Below, piece by piece: positions 11,216-22,629 of a DNA stretch of 64,000 nt. The DNA is from Rhizophagus irregularis (lineage: Eukaryota; Glomeromycota; Glomeromycetes; Glomerales; Glomeraceae). The number at the start of each line of letters is the position of its first letter. Position 1 is the first letter of the stretch. The notes beneath the pieces are model-generated. The model had not been told where the DNA came from and ran no database searches. It saw only the letters and a list, made by a program, of their open reading frames with translations. The stretch lies in contig NC_089436.1 of assembly GCF_026210795.1 (NCBI RefSeq), forward strand, positions 1,302,001 to 1,366,000, given 5' to 3'. Position numbers and translations under genes: made by a program.

Positions 11216-11389
11216 ATTGGACCTAGACAAATACACAGAACAACGTAATACCTCGCTTTTTTTTTGAAAATACTAAAGAAAAACATTTTTTTTCTTATTG
11301 AGAAGTATCTAAAAAAAGCTAAAAAGGCTTGAATTAATTATTTTTTCTTGAAAAGGGAAGTATCATATGAAAAAAAAACAGCTATTTGG

Positions 11390-11720
11390 AGCGTTCTTAC
11401 AGAATTTGGAATGAAACAATAAGTAGAATATAGAGTTATGGACGTGTGAATTTAACAGGGATTACTATAAATTATAATGATCGCAAAAAAAAATCTCTAA
11501 TAATAAACTTTTATGATACTTTACATACTGTAAGTTTTGATTTACTAATTAGTCGATGGTACACCCCAACTGTCATGACTTCATCATCTTTTTTAAAGAG
11601 AACACGCGTCAGATTTACTCATCCTACTAGTGAAATAGTTAGACTTTACAGTAGAACGTATTACTATCTTATCTTAATCATACTTAAGTTTACAGTACGA
11701 CGTACTGCTACCTAAAGATA
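11390..11720 (+). repeat. Degenerate repeat shared with 56.39-56.62 kb
   Basis: The order AATTTGGAATGAAA ... AGAGTTA ... TTTTGATTTA ... TAGTCGATGGTACACCCCAA resembles 56395-56610 (AGTTTGAAATGAAAA ... TTTTGATTTAATTAGTTGACTGCGCACCCCA). Probably two old copies of a dispersed element. The 89-codon ORF here is not conserved in the other copy, so I do not call it. Confidence 0.35.
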
Positions 11721-12169
11721 TAAATATTCCTTGTGTTGTTTTCTTTGTTTCTTTAATGTAATTGAAAATTCTTTTTTTTTAGCAATGATTGCATCACATT
11801 CATTTATTATAATTTCGTCAAACTTTTATCTAATAATTATAAATATTTACTTCAATATGAAAAATAGATTTCACTTACTTTCATCATCCTTTAACTTATA
11901 TTTATCCGAAGGTATGGTGAATTAAATGCTTATTCGATATATGCTGTTTCTTGAGAAAATTCCTACAAGTAGACTTTCCGTTAGCGGATGAAAAATAATT
12001 TGAGAATGTAGGAGGACCGAAGCTTGATTTTGTTGAGAACTGTTGATGATGTATAATAGATTAATAAAGAATCCTTTCAATCAAAAGCTGATACGTTTTT
12101 CATTGATCAACCAAAAAACTCTTCCATTTTTCGATCATATACTATTGCAATTCATCAGGATTTCGTGGT

Positions 12170-12731
12170 AATCGTTTTTTCTATATTATGTTTAAAATAC
12201 CATAGTTTTTTAGGCTATTTAATGACTACATTTTCTTGAAGGAATTCTTTACAAGCCGCTTGAGTCATTTTCTTACTAAAATTTCCATCTTCCCAGTAAG
12301 CATTATGTTTTGGTAAACTACTTTATAACCAAGCTCATCTAGCCGCCTTCCCACAGCTTTGTAGTCACAATTATACTGCGAAAATTTTCTAATCAAAGTA
12401 CGAATATGTCTTTCAAGAACATCGTTATTTCGCTATAGTATATGGTCGTCCCTATGAAACTCATTTCTGGTTTCTTACAATTTTTTGATATTATAATTGG
12501 TTGTTTAAAGGGAATGCTAGTTAATGATGGACTTCTTTTTGGGGAGCGTATTCCTTTATTCTTTATTCTTTTAACCATAATTTCTGTAAAAACTCCGTGA
12601 ATATGATACATTTTCGGAATTAACATGTAATAAAAAAAACACGGAATAAAATTTTTTATTTCAAAAAAGAAATTATGAAAAATAGATATGATGATATGTA
12701 ACACAATAAAATACAAAAAAAAAGGAGTCAA
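12170..12731 (-). pseudogene. Unrecognised broken ORF, possibly transposon-derived
   Basis: An open minus-strand frame (12731-12393) continues after a one-base shift into a frame reading DVLERHIRTLIRKFSQ, CDYKAVGRRLDELGYK and, after a second shift, YWEDGNFSKKMTQAACKEF. The composition is more protein-like than the surrounding low-complexity frames, and the RRLDELGYK-type motif could be a helix-turn-helix. I do not recognise the family. At least two frameshifts and, beyond 12240, several stops show that it is dead. Confidence 0.4.
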
Positions 12732-12741
12732 AAATAGGAAA

Positions 12742-12840
12742 AAGCGACGTCAGCGGATGGTAGACAAAATCGTCTAAGCAGAATGTCCTTCGCTAACATT
12801 TCGGAATCCGGACAATAAAATAGTTTGACGTCGCTTATTT
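12742..12840. repeat. Short inverted repeat (GCGACGTCA ends)
   Basis: AAGCGACGTCA at about 12743 and TGACGTCGCTT at about 12828 form perfect 11-bp inverted ends around about 80 bp. This may be a small MITE. No flanking target duplication is evident. Confidence 0.45.
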
Positions 12841-12959
12841 AAAGGCAAATTTTTTTGTGATTGGACTATAAGGCAAACTCACGTTTATGGCCAATTTTAT
12901 TAGGATCAGGTGTAACACGTTGATTATAGATAATCATGTGATTATAATGCTTCGGATTT

Positions 12960-13990
12960 CGTGAATAAGCAATAAGAAATTGCTTATTAATAGCTGTTAA
13001 GCGCATGCACATCAAATAACCCCTGAAGCTTGTACTAGTTAACCTGCAGAATGTTAAGATTAGTTAGTAGCTGTAAGCAACTGGATTATATAATATATAA
13101 ATATAATTTTTTTTTTTGTTAGTAATGTTAGTAACGCGCATTCTTTTATTTATCTCAATGTAAACAGGTTCATATTATAAATTAAAAGGAATACATAGTA
13201 TAAATATATCTACTAACTCCATATTATTTATGGAAGTACTAATAAAAATTAATACTTAAACTATACTAATACTAAACTAATATACTATGCTAAAACTATA
13301 ACTACTAACAATAATTTTATGACATTTTTGTTTGATTTTATATATTATACTGTGTTTTTAATTTTAATAATTTTCTAATCCAAATAATTCCAAAATAAAC
13401 AACCCGTCTCGGTATGGACTATATTTGATGGCCTCGCGTAGATTTGGTATGGATGCCTCTGTTGACATTCGGGTTAAAAATACCGTCTATTTATGTCTCC
13501 CCTCGTAAAAAGTGTTGAAACGAGAATATATTTCACTATTATTCATTAGTAAACAACTATCTTAAAACTTAGGAAGCGCCTTGAAAATGTCATTAATAAC
13601 TCGTGCACATTCAACACCCGCCCTTAAAAAATTTTGTAAAGATAAATAATATAATTTAAGTAGATTTTTTATTTACACATATTCTTACGCATTAATGTAG
13701 CGTGTAGTTATTTGCAAAAACCATATTCTAAACAACTTATTTGCATATTAATCTTATAGTAAACGTGTCGGTGTCCATTAGTACTAAAGTTTTAGTACGA
13801 ATATGATCAAAATAAGTTTAAATGATAGCATACAAAATAACTTTTTAACATCATATTTATTAAATTACGCGCATGATTATCTCATCATCTTGTTATTATT
13901 ATTTTTAAATAACATACTAAATATACAATAAGAGCACCTATTAACTATAACTTTGATAGAATACTATAAATATATAAAGAAAAAATGTAT
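12960..13990. other. Gene-free flank of kinase B with an insert
   Basis: The outer parts (12975-13100 and 13650-13980) align with 30-420. About 13100-13640 has no counterpart there and includes a less AT-rich stretch (about 13400-13520 and 13570-13630) of unknown origin. No ORF or inverted ends were identified for this insert. Confidence 0.4.
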
Positions 13991-14304
13991 TTGTAACAGC
14001 CTGTTACATATTTTATTTGTAACATCCTTTTTTTATTTTTTTTTAATAATAAATTTAATATGTGTTTCACAAATAAAATTTTTATATGCAAAATTTAATT
14101 TGGAAAACTTTTACTTAATGTACTTAAGACAGTTTCATAGACAAAATTTTAAGTTATAAGCAGTTTCTTGAAATTTTTTAAAAAATTCTTTTGTCTTAGT
14201 TACACGACTGATCTTTTGTTTTTGTTTACAATTACACCTGATCTTAAATTTTAATTGGATAAAATTGGGTTGTTACAAATAAGACGCGTAACAGGTTGTT
14301 ACAA
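13991..14304. mobile_element. 314-bp MITE with about 37-bp inverted ends
   Basis: The left end starts TTGTAACAGCCTGTTAC and the right end finishes GTAACAGGTTGTTACAA. The arms continue inward to TTATTTGTAACATCC and GGTTGTTACAAATAAG. The interior has no ORF. At the homologous site near 430-440 the sequence passes straight from ATATATAAA to AACGTTAA, so this is an empty site. TATATAA-like sequence borders both sides here and may be the target duplication. Confidence 0.72.
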
Positions 14305-14689
14305 TTAGATTTATCCATATATAAAAACGTTAACCATAACTATTTAAAGTAGCAAGATTAGCAAAGATTATCGAAACATTAATCTATTTTTATTAAAGCA
14401 ATAAAGCAAGATAGTGCATTCAATATAACAATAGGTTTAAAATACCATTGTTTTTGTTTGAGATAAATAATTTTTGACAGATTAACTTTGTGTTAATATT
14501 CCCACTCCTATAACAGCCAATGAGCCCGTTTTAGCATAAAAAACTTTTTGTAGGACACGTATTTTACATTTTCATATTTAAAATTTTGACATATATAGGA
14601 CACAAGAATATTTATTTCACACAACTGTTATTCGCGGAAACTTTTCAAACAATTCGGTTTAGAGAATGTATTGTTATTTTATTTAACGT

Positions 14690-15050
14690 GAATAAAAATT
14701 GTCAAATTAATCTTAATTGTTGGTTGTGTTAAAAATCTTAAAAAAATGGTGAGAAATTACATAGTTAATTACATAACAACACTCGATATAAATAAACATT
14801 TGCTATAAATGTTGAAATTACGATTTAAGTTTGTGTGTGATTCTTCATGAACGATGATGAAAAGAATAAAACGAATTTTGGGAAAGGAATTTATAGTGTA
14901 ACGAATCGGCGTAAAACCGAATTAGGATGTCAATCTAAGCCAATTTTTTTCTTACCCGCGATTTTACTAACGATTTTAGTATTTCCATTTATGCAAAAAA
15001 AAATAAACGATAATAGCGATTCATGTTGCGATATACAATATGTTCCTTTT
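14690..15050 (-). other. 3' flanking module downstream of kinase B
   Basis: Same module as at 780-1264 and 34690-35031: TTGTGTTAAAAATC, CATAACAACACTCG, TTTGTGTGTGATTC, then GTGTAACGAATCGGCG and CTAACGATTTTAGTATT. An 80-codon plus-strand ORF inside it is not shared with the other copies and is left out. Confidence 0.5.
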
Positions 15051-16411
15051 TTATATTTTTTCGTAAAGAAATGGTTCCGAAAAATTTAATGGTCGACTGT
15101 AATAGATGGCTCTCTCATGACACGGTAAAATGCTAAAATGTAACTGTTCTAAATTTGAGAATTTAATTTTTTCAGCAATGTCAAATTGATTAGATAAATC
15201 CGACGGATCAGGATCGTCGCATATTGCTGTGACCCAATTTCCTAAACGTTCGTAAAGTTGAGATGCTGTTGGTCTATTGAACGGATCAGCATCTAAACAT
15301 TGTAACATTAATCTAGCGAAAACAGGTGGAGTTCCACTGACTATACTCGGTCTGGTTCCTGAGCAAATCTCTTGTATAAGTTGTGAATCATGAGGTCTAT
15401 TACAATAAGGGCGTACACCAGCTGATAACATCCACATGATCATGCCGAAGCTATATATGTCAGACTCTTTGGTTAATGTGTATCCATTAAAGATTTCGGG
15501 AGCAATGAAAGGTATTACGCCGTAAATTTGTTTAGAAGATATTTGTTTATCAACAGGACCGTGTAATCCTGTGTCTGTAATTTTAGTATCTATCGAATAC
15601 ATTTCATTCTCAACCAGTACGTTCCCTCCATGTAAATGCCCGTGGATGAGACCACGTTCATGAATAAAATTAAGACCAGCTGATATAGCCCATAAAATAT
15701 CTACAATATCTCTCCAGCAAAGGATTCCCATGGATTCGTCAAGATACGAATATAAATTTCCTTTTTCATAATATCTCATAACGAACATGTAACACGATGT
15801 CAGATCTTTAGTAATACCGAAATAATCTGCAAGTGAACCGCTTTGCAAACACTTACAATATCTGTATAACTTTTTTGATTAAAAAAATATTTAGCCCAAT
15901 AAAACTAATAAACTTTAATTTAAATTTTCAGCCATTTGGCGTTTTTTATTTACATACTTACTTGATTTACGAAATCTTGATTTATGTTCTGGGAATTATC
16001 CAATCGTTTTAATATGACCTTAATTGGACCATTACTAGTCCATACTTTAGCTTCTTCGTCCAAATTCCAAGTAGGTCCTTCCATCCATATTGCAGAATAA
16101 ATCGAACTAAAAGCGCCTCGTTTATTAGTATTCTCAATCAGATCGAATTGATCAAATTCAATCCATTCAAGGTAGTCTGTGCTGTCGTTTGCTTTTAATT
16201 GAGTATATTGGATGAATTCATCTATCATAGAGTTTCCACTGGTCCAACTATGAAATTTTTCTTTCAAATTTGCAATATCACAATTTTTGCACCAAGAAGC
16301 AGAAGTTCGCTGCCTTTTACAATCCGAACAACTTCCGTATGATAGAGCTTTATTATTTGCACTATTTATAGCAGAATCCCGAGACCCAGAGGTCGAGTCA
16401 AACAAACGCAC
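15051..16411 (-). pseudogene. Kinase B: kinase-like gene lacking its ATG
   Basis: Exon 1 frame is 16411-15962, the intron 15961-15870 (92 bp, CAA|GTAAGT ... AAAAAAG|TTATAC) and exon 2 15869-15051. Both exons are open, and joined they would encode about 422 aa with CX2C-X9-CX2C, WTSGN, a K in VILK, HGH at the HRD site, LHGGN, DTG and APE. The codon aligned with the ATG of A and D is GTG (16411-16409). The frame upstream reaches a TAA without any ATG. A downstream in-frame ATG at the SMIDEF segment would skip the cysteine module. So this is either a recent pseudogene, a gene with an N-terminally shortened product, or a gene with a non-AUG start. Confidence 0.65.
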
Positions 16412-16419
16412 GACCTCCA

Positions 16420-17060
16420 GCTTTGTTTTTTTCTTTTATTTTCTTTTTTCGGTAAAAATTGCTCTTACAGATATTTTTTTTTTCTTCGAAAAAAAAAAAT
16501 ATAAAAGAAGGCTCTAAAAGCCCAACATCCTCAATCGTATAGAATTTATACGTAAAACAAATAATCAAAAATCATTCCTTGGACTAACAATGAGTATCTA
16601 TTCTCTATTGTTCAAGCCGGATTAAGTAAAATTCGGATCAAACAAAAATTTTAATGGTTGGACACATTATTAACAAGATTTACCTTTTACATGTACGTAT
16701 GTGCCGAAATTTCTGTGAACGGGATTATCTTAGTACATAATGTAGACATGCGGAATTACGTAATTACCTCTGAAAATATTTTACATTAAACTACATTAAC
16801 TACATTAACTTTGAAAAAACTATCTTTAGGAATAATGCCCGTGAAACCATGTGGAATAATAGATTTTTTTTAACATCAAGAATGCCACGAACTGCACGAA
16901 GTAATCGCATTTTTATCGCATTTTTACATGTGAATATTGAATGAACAAGGTTGTTTTTTAAACAATACGCAAATAATATTTATTTTTAATGTACGATAAT
17001 ATTAAAGTAGTTAAATGAAGAATTAAATTTATATGAATTATTTCAAATTTAGTAATGATA
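16420..17060. other. Upstream flank of kinase B
   Basis: Homologous to the A and D upstream flanks (TCTTAGTACATAATGTA, TACGTAATTACCTCTG, TTTACATGTGAATATTGAATG). About 16985-17100 instead matches 52588-52700 in reverse complement. No gene. Confidence 0.45.
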
Positions 17061-17099
17061 TAGGTTTAATCAGTAATTTTTACATTTGTATTATTACAT

Positions 17100-17284
17100 A
17101 TTATAGAATTTCCGCTAGTCCAGCTACAAAAATTTTCTTTAAAAATTGCTATATCGCAATTTTTACACCATGCTACTGCGGTTCGTTTTTGTTTACATTC
17201 TGAACAATTACCATAAGATTGAGATTCATCTTGAGACCCAGAAGGGTTCAGTGAACGAAACGAAGATTCGGGATTATAATCCAT
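17100..17284 (-). pseudogene. Kinase exon-1 fragment, E-type, truncated
   Basis: ATG at 17284 opens a frame nearly identical to the start of kinase E (MDYNPESSFRSL..., then CSECKQKRTAVAWCKNCDIA, WTSGNSII). It breaks at about 17100, inside the SIIDKF segment. Beyond the break the sequence is unrelated to kinase and matches 52588-52700 in inverted orientation. The 5' side (17285-17640) is an inverted copy of the kinase E upstream region. The frame reads 72 codons to a stop but lacks the whole kinase domain. Confidence 0.75.
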
Positions 17285-17640
17285 TTAAAAAACCATTTCT
17301 TGGCGATCACATTACGTAATTTGCTTAATAATAGGGTAAAAACAAATCCCTTTAATTTATTTAGGGGGGGGGGAGCCGGAAAAATCATCCGATCAACAAG
17401 CAAATATACAGGTTTTTAAAAAAAGGGTGAGAAACCAAGGAGTAATGCAAAATAATAAATAATTTGTTGCACATGATAAAGAATAGTTGCCAATTTGTTT
17501 CTAAAAAAAAATCAATATGTAAATAAAATTTCAAACGAATATTAAATAATATTTGCGTCAAAGTATCGTTTTAAAAAATAGGAAACGAAAATTGTGTCGG
17601 CTTATATACAGTATATAAATCAATTTTAATGTTACATATA
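17285..17640 (-). promoter_or_regulatory. E-type kinase upstream region (inverted copy)
   Basis: Nearly identical, in reverse orientation, to about 47560-47955 before kinase E: GATCACATTACGTAATTTGC, a homopolymer of nine or more G at about 17365, GGAAAAATCATCCGATC, then the TTGTTGCACATGATAAAGAA segment. It probably contains the E-type promoter, but I could not pick out a convincing TATA box. Confidence 0.5.
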
Positions 17641-17999
17641 AGTAGTATTCGATAAAAGTAATAATAACGATAAGTGAAAAATAATTTTCCATACAAACAT
17701 GAATGACGAGAAAACGCAAATTAATTTAAATATAAACAAGTATATTATAAATATTAAAGGAAAGTTTAGCGTTAATTGTGAACAAAATAATTGTACATTA
17801 AAATCTCTACAATATCCCTTCAGAAAAGTATTCCCATAAATTCGTCAAGATACGAATAATCATACTTATTTTATGTTTTAAAATTAAAAAATCTATGTAA
17901 AAAATAAATTCTAATCTACTGCGGAGTAAAACACGATTGGTCGGCTCAAATTTTCTAAAAATTTGTACTTACCAAATTATTTTTGAAAAACGAGTGTTT
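17641..17999 (-). pseudogene. Tiny kinase exon-2 relic in a flank shared with 38.84-39.18 kb
   Basis: The stretch 17640-17880 aligns with 38840-39180 (CATGAATGACGAGAAAACG and AAAGGAAAG...TTTAG...GTTAA). Within it, 17805-17866 read on the minus strand corresponds to the LDE-x-MGIL-x-WRDIVDIL part of exon 2, with a frame break. No longer coding. Confidence 0.45.
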
Positions 18000-19500
18000 A
18001 AATAAAAAAATTTGCTTCATACATAATTATAATTTAAGAGAATTCTGATAAATCAACAAGTAGTAAAAGGATTATTATGTAACTAACATTATTAATATTA
18101 TTAATATCGGGCTTAACAATTAATAATTGATGCCGTAATTTGTTATATAACAATAAATTTGTTGGTATATGGAAGGTAAAATTTTGATTCGTTATAATTT
18201 TTCCTTTTACAGAATTTTACTGCCATGCACAGAATTGCAATCATTGCTTTAAATTAATTATAATAGATTTATTTTATTTAGTAGTTAAAAAGTTAGAAAT
18301 AACATTTTAGGTAAAAGCTCATTCTTATATCGCAGTAATATTAGTTTTCATTTACATTTATGTAAGACTTATTTTAACTTATGAAGTTTAAACTAAAAGT
18401 AATTTGACATTGAAATCATTGAAATCAATTAGTTTTCCGTAAAGAATATGAAAAAATCGAGATCGTATTTAATGATCGGCCGAAATCTGGATCTTTGAAA
18501 TACGTGTCATATTTTTAGTAATTTTTTTTATAGATAATTCTTTGGCTTCCCATTAAAAAGAATCATAATTAATAATTAATTCACTTTTTTAAACCGCATG
18601 TATAGGAATTGCCCCGATAGTAATAAAACAATGAATTTTAGAATCATTGAAGAAAGATTGTGTACCTCCCCTGAGCCAGGGGTAAATCAAATTTAACAAA
18701 TAATTTTAGGTTATTTATCTAAATTTAGTTATATTAAACTTATACCTATTTTTCTTAACTGTTCATGATAAATTTTTTAGGGATGAAATTTCTCTAATAG
18801 TTTATTTGAATCATATTATTTATTATAAGATACAAATATACCCCCCAAAATCGTAAAGTTTATAGTAAAAAAAAATAATTAAAAATTAAAAATAAAATCC
18901 TGTAAACAAATAATAAAATAGAATTATTAAAAAAAAATAAATAATTTTATTACTATTTTTATTTATTTTTTAAAAACATTTTAATTTTAAATCATATGAA
19001 AATATTATTGATTTTTTAATGCTAAGATAAATTTTCTTAAAATTAAAAAAAATTGCTATTTTGAATGAGAAATTAAATTATTTATAATTGAGGATATTAA
19101 TTATTTTTATATATTAAGAAAGAAAATATTCTTTTTTTTATCATAATGAATCTTACAGTTTGTTATTTAGGTTTTCATTTTATTACTATTTCAAGATTAA
19201 TAAAATTTTTTTATCTTTTAAATATTTTAAATTGCAGTTTCAGTTTATTTAAAATATAAAAAAGAACTAACGATAAGGTGACTATAAATTTGGCTATATA
19301 CATACTGTTTATAAAATAATATTAAAAATAAAATGAGTAATCATTACATAATTTCTAAACTTACCATTCGGCATTAAAAAAAGCATAAGTACAGCGACGC
19401 TTATCTCATCGTAATTGATTACGATGAAAAAAAAAAAAGATTTTTTTTTAGTAAATTATTTTAAGATACATAAAAATTAGACAACTATAATTAAAAAAAA
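18000..19500. other. Long gene-free AT-rich stretch
   Basis: No maintained ORF, structural RNA or repeat with clear ends. Poly-A and poly-T tracts are dense at 18840-19260. A CCCCCC run lies at 18840. Nothing else is recognisable. Confidence 0.5.
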
Positions 19501-19504
19501 ATCT

Positions 19505-20892
19505 AGATATCAACTAAATCGACTTGCCTTTCTTCTTCATTTTCATTTCTCCCTATATTACCATTTTTAATTTCCACATAGAAATTATTCATATCCTTTA
19601 ATAAACAAAATTCTTCCAATTTCATAACATGTAGACACCAGAGAAATTTTCTTTGATGACAAAAAGTATATTGAAACAATACATTTCTTTACTTTTAGAA
19701 TAAAATGATGTCCAATAATCTGCTAGTAAAGTGATTGGCAACAAATTATAATAAGCTGAGTTCTTCTTTGGGTCTTATTCCTGTTGCATCAAATAAAAAA
19801 AACTTGTTCTCTTTGCTGGAGAATGTATACTATCTGATCCTGTAAGTATTAACATATTATTTTATTATACGAACAAATATGATGTTTGCCAGTTAAAATG
19901 TATATCCATTGATTACTACTTCGAGTCCATCAACTCCCTATTATAAAGAATATCATATTTTTAAATTAATAAAATTACTACAATTATTACACAAATCCAG
20001 ATTCTAATTAAATAACGAGTATCATATCTCGAAGTTTCTCTCTTGAAGGATGATCTCCAACTTGTCCCCATTCAGTACTGTTACTCCATGGAATATGATT
20101 TACAGATACCAAACCACCTAATTTATGAACATGATTTATTATTTCTTCTAACCTTTCATCTGAAGGAAAATCTGGAGAAACATCTACCGTTCATTTATAC
20201 CAATAAACTGCATATGGAGCTGACAGGAACTATTCTAATAAAAAAAAGGTTAATGTTATTAATAATTAGTTAAACGAATTTATTTTAATATAATTAAGAA
20301 TTAAATTTATTTTTTTTGGGGGCTTCTGAAACACCTTCAATATTATTGTGATCACTTACAATTATAGCATTATATCCATTAGCTATTTATTAATTATCGA
20401 AATAGAAAATATTTTGTAATTTTTTTAAATTTTTAAAAGAAAGAAATCCATTAAATAAATATATTTTTACCTATTGCCCATTTTAATAATTGCTCGGGGT
20501 TCATTCGACCATCAGAAAATTTTGTATGTAAGTGACCATCTAATAATACATTGAATTCACCAAAATCATTATCTATTGGAGTCATATAAGATCTAGGATC
20601 AAATTTAATCATTTGAATCGGGTATAGCTTTATATTTAAAAATAGTCAAAAAAGGGAAAAGAAATACAAGGATAAAGATAAACTGTAAAAAAACGTAATA
20701 GTACATCACGTAAATATAATCGAAATTTCTAACGGTATCTTTATTTCACTTAAAACTGGTCCAGTACCATGATGACGCTGGTTTTGTGGTAGAAGTGGAG
20801 TTTCAGGACTTATATCAATTTCTGATGAATTCAATGTATTATGATTTTGTGTAGGACGAGAAAGAAGTGCGTATTTCTCTTGGTTCATTTTA
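19505..20892 (-). pseudogene. PHP-domain protein pseudogene
   Basis: A decayed multi-exon gene on the minus strand. The first exon starts at ATG 20890 (MNQEKYALLSRPTQN, polar tail). A hydrophobic segment (FIFILVFLFPFLTIF, about 20684-20640) follows, then FDPRSYMTPIDNDFGEFN and the first PHP-type metal motif DGHLHTKFSDGR, ending WAI at about 20472. An intron joins in phase to NGYNAIIVSDHNNIEG (20392-20330). Further pieces read INHVHKLGGLVSVNHIPW with WGQVGDHPSREKLRDMI (about 20185-20015), VDGLEVVINGY (about 19930) and LLPITLLADYWTSFYSKSK (about 19740). PHP proteins are metal-dependent phosphoesterases. Damage includes at least one frameshift between the membrane segment and the PHP domain, a TGA where a Trp is expected (about 20190) and a missing segment after the DHN motif. 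Confidence 0.7.
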
Positions 20893-20904
20893 TATTTGAG
20901 AGAA

Positions 20905-20935
20905 AAGAAAATATATATATATATATATATATAAA
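20905..20935. repeat. (TA)n microsatellite
   Basis: About ten TA units at 20911-20932, just upstream of the start codon of the PHP pseudogene. Confidence 0.8.
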
Positions 20936-21124
20936 TAATAAGTAAAACTTCAACTTTAATAAATGACAAAGAGAAGCATGGTTCTATACTCAAGTTGGTA
21001 AAGTTTTCAGTTACAAATTACTTCAATTAATAATGTTTACCTGTTACAGACGATCAGCACTATACTTGTACGAAAATTGTAACCATTATCGTAGTTTTTA
21101 GTGAACGCAAGTTGCAACGGAGTA

Positions 21125-21467
21125 CAGTCTACTCGCTTTATAACGAAGTGAGTGGTTTAGCAAATCAGGCCTTCGTTATAAGAAAATTCGTTAACATGAT
21201 ATAAAAATCTGGTATAACTCAGGAAAATTTTGTATATTGCGGTAAATTGTATAATACTTGTATTATGGATAACGCATGTCACACAAAATATCTTCGTTAT
21301 ATTAAATTATATACTGGTTATAGACTTCGTTAATCGGTATACAGCATTTTACTAATAATCTTCGGTATAACATGATTTTTTTATATGATAAAATTGGTAC
21401 AACACCGAAGGTTCGCTATATTAAGAAATTCGTTAAATCAAAATTCGTTGTAAAGCGAGTTGGACTG
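21125..21467. mobile_element. 343-bp Tc1/mariner-type MITE with TA duplication
   Basis: The ends are CAGTCTACTCGCTTTATAAC and GTTGTAAAGCGAGTTGGACTG, an imperfect inverted repeat of over 20 bp. Each end is directly bordered by TA (21123-21124 and 21468-21469). TA target duplication and CAGT ends are typical of Tc1/mariner/pogo elements. The interior repeats TTCGTTATA/TTCGTTAA-type motifs and has no transposase frame, so the copy is non-autonomous. Confidence 0.82.
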
Positions 21468-21469
21468 TA

Positions 21470-22050
21470 TACACGTGCTTCGGATACTGTAAATTACAGC
21501 GTGAAAAATCTATTCTAATTTTACTGGATTTTCTGGTAAATTTCTAATAAATCCGGTATTAATAAATAACGTAATTTTTCTCCGGTATAACATTACGTGA
21601 CGAATAACAGCCGCCTAATTTTAAATAAACACTAATGGTTGAGAATTTTTATTTTGGTTATAAAAATTTTGTCAATAATTTCTTTGCAGATTGTTTTGAC
21701 ATAACTAAAGATTCGACATCATGTTGCATGTTCATTATAAGTTATGAAATAAGAATTTATCTTGGGAGTCCCTTATTGTAGATATCATACATTAATTGTT
21801 CAACTATAAAAACTATTGAGCTTGGAAATTTAATTTGAGTTTAATCTGGTTCATAATAAATTCAAAAGTACCATTGATGCATACTGTAAATGGTAATGAA
21901 TTTGTTTTTGGAAGTTTCAGTTAGAGTTGGTGTAACGGAAAACATTTCATGCAACAATTACAAATTCAAATATAATTCTTAATATCTTTGATATCTCATT
22001 TCTTCTTAGTGAGATAGAAGTTCCTATTGGAATTCTCATATATTTATATT
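21470..22050. other. Gene-free spacer
   Basis: AT-rich, no ORF of note. The part at about 21760-22000 resembles 38490-38700 in reverse orientation (flank of block R1). No other signal. Confidence 0.4.
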
Positions 22051-22629
22051 TCCATCAATACGGTCAGTCCGTCAGTGAAATGATATCGAGATAGTACTAA
22101 ATCAAAAATATCTAAAGAAATTAAAATAAATAAGATAATCCGTTACGTTTTCGTATATTTATTAATAATACGAGTTATCACTTATCAATTTATCGAGCCA
22201 TAACAACCCTCAGTTCCAATAAAGACAAGATAAATTTTAGCACAAGATTCTTTTGCAAGTAAATATTTATGAATGAATTTTCGTCAGATTATTCGTTCGG
22301 CAATTATTATGACTTTTGCCGGAATTATATGCAAAAGGGTAATAAAGTAATACAGCAATAACCTATATAGTCACATTAGTAAACAGGAGGATTACGTTAA
22401 AAAGTAATTAACCGTAATTAATTTATAATAAATAATAACTTTATCTTATTGTAAGTAGAAATGAGAAGACCTTTACAATCGGATGATTCCGGATAATTCG
22501 GAGGCGTTCATAATGCATACGGCACTTAAATGATCAGAATGTCGATCACTAAGTGAGTCAAATCCGAGTTTGCGTAGAATTACGTAGTAATTTTGGCCCT
22601 GAAAAGATACGTAGTGCAAAGGGCAGCGT
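22050..22629 (-). repeat. Dispersed block R1 (inverted copy)
   Basis: Reverse-complement counterpart of 3950-4930 and 38040-38450: ATATCGAGATAGTACTAAAT, GGTAATAAAGTAATACAGCA and CCTGAAAAGATACGTAG correspond to segments of those blocks. The copy at 22630-22795 interrupts it. Confidence 0.45.

Noticed and set aside
11731-11925. 64-codon F/N/S-rich ORF
   Set aside because: Low-complexity translation of AT-rich DNA with no motif or conserved copy.
17360-17372. Run of G next to GGAGCCGG as a G-quadruplex or functional site
   Set aside because: A single homopolymer cannot form the four-run pattern by itself, and the E copy has a shorter run; most likely simple length variation or sequencing uncertainty.
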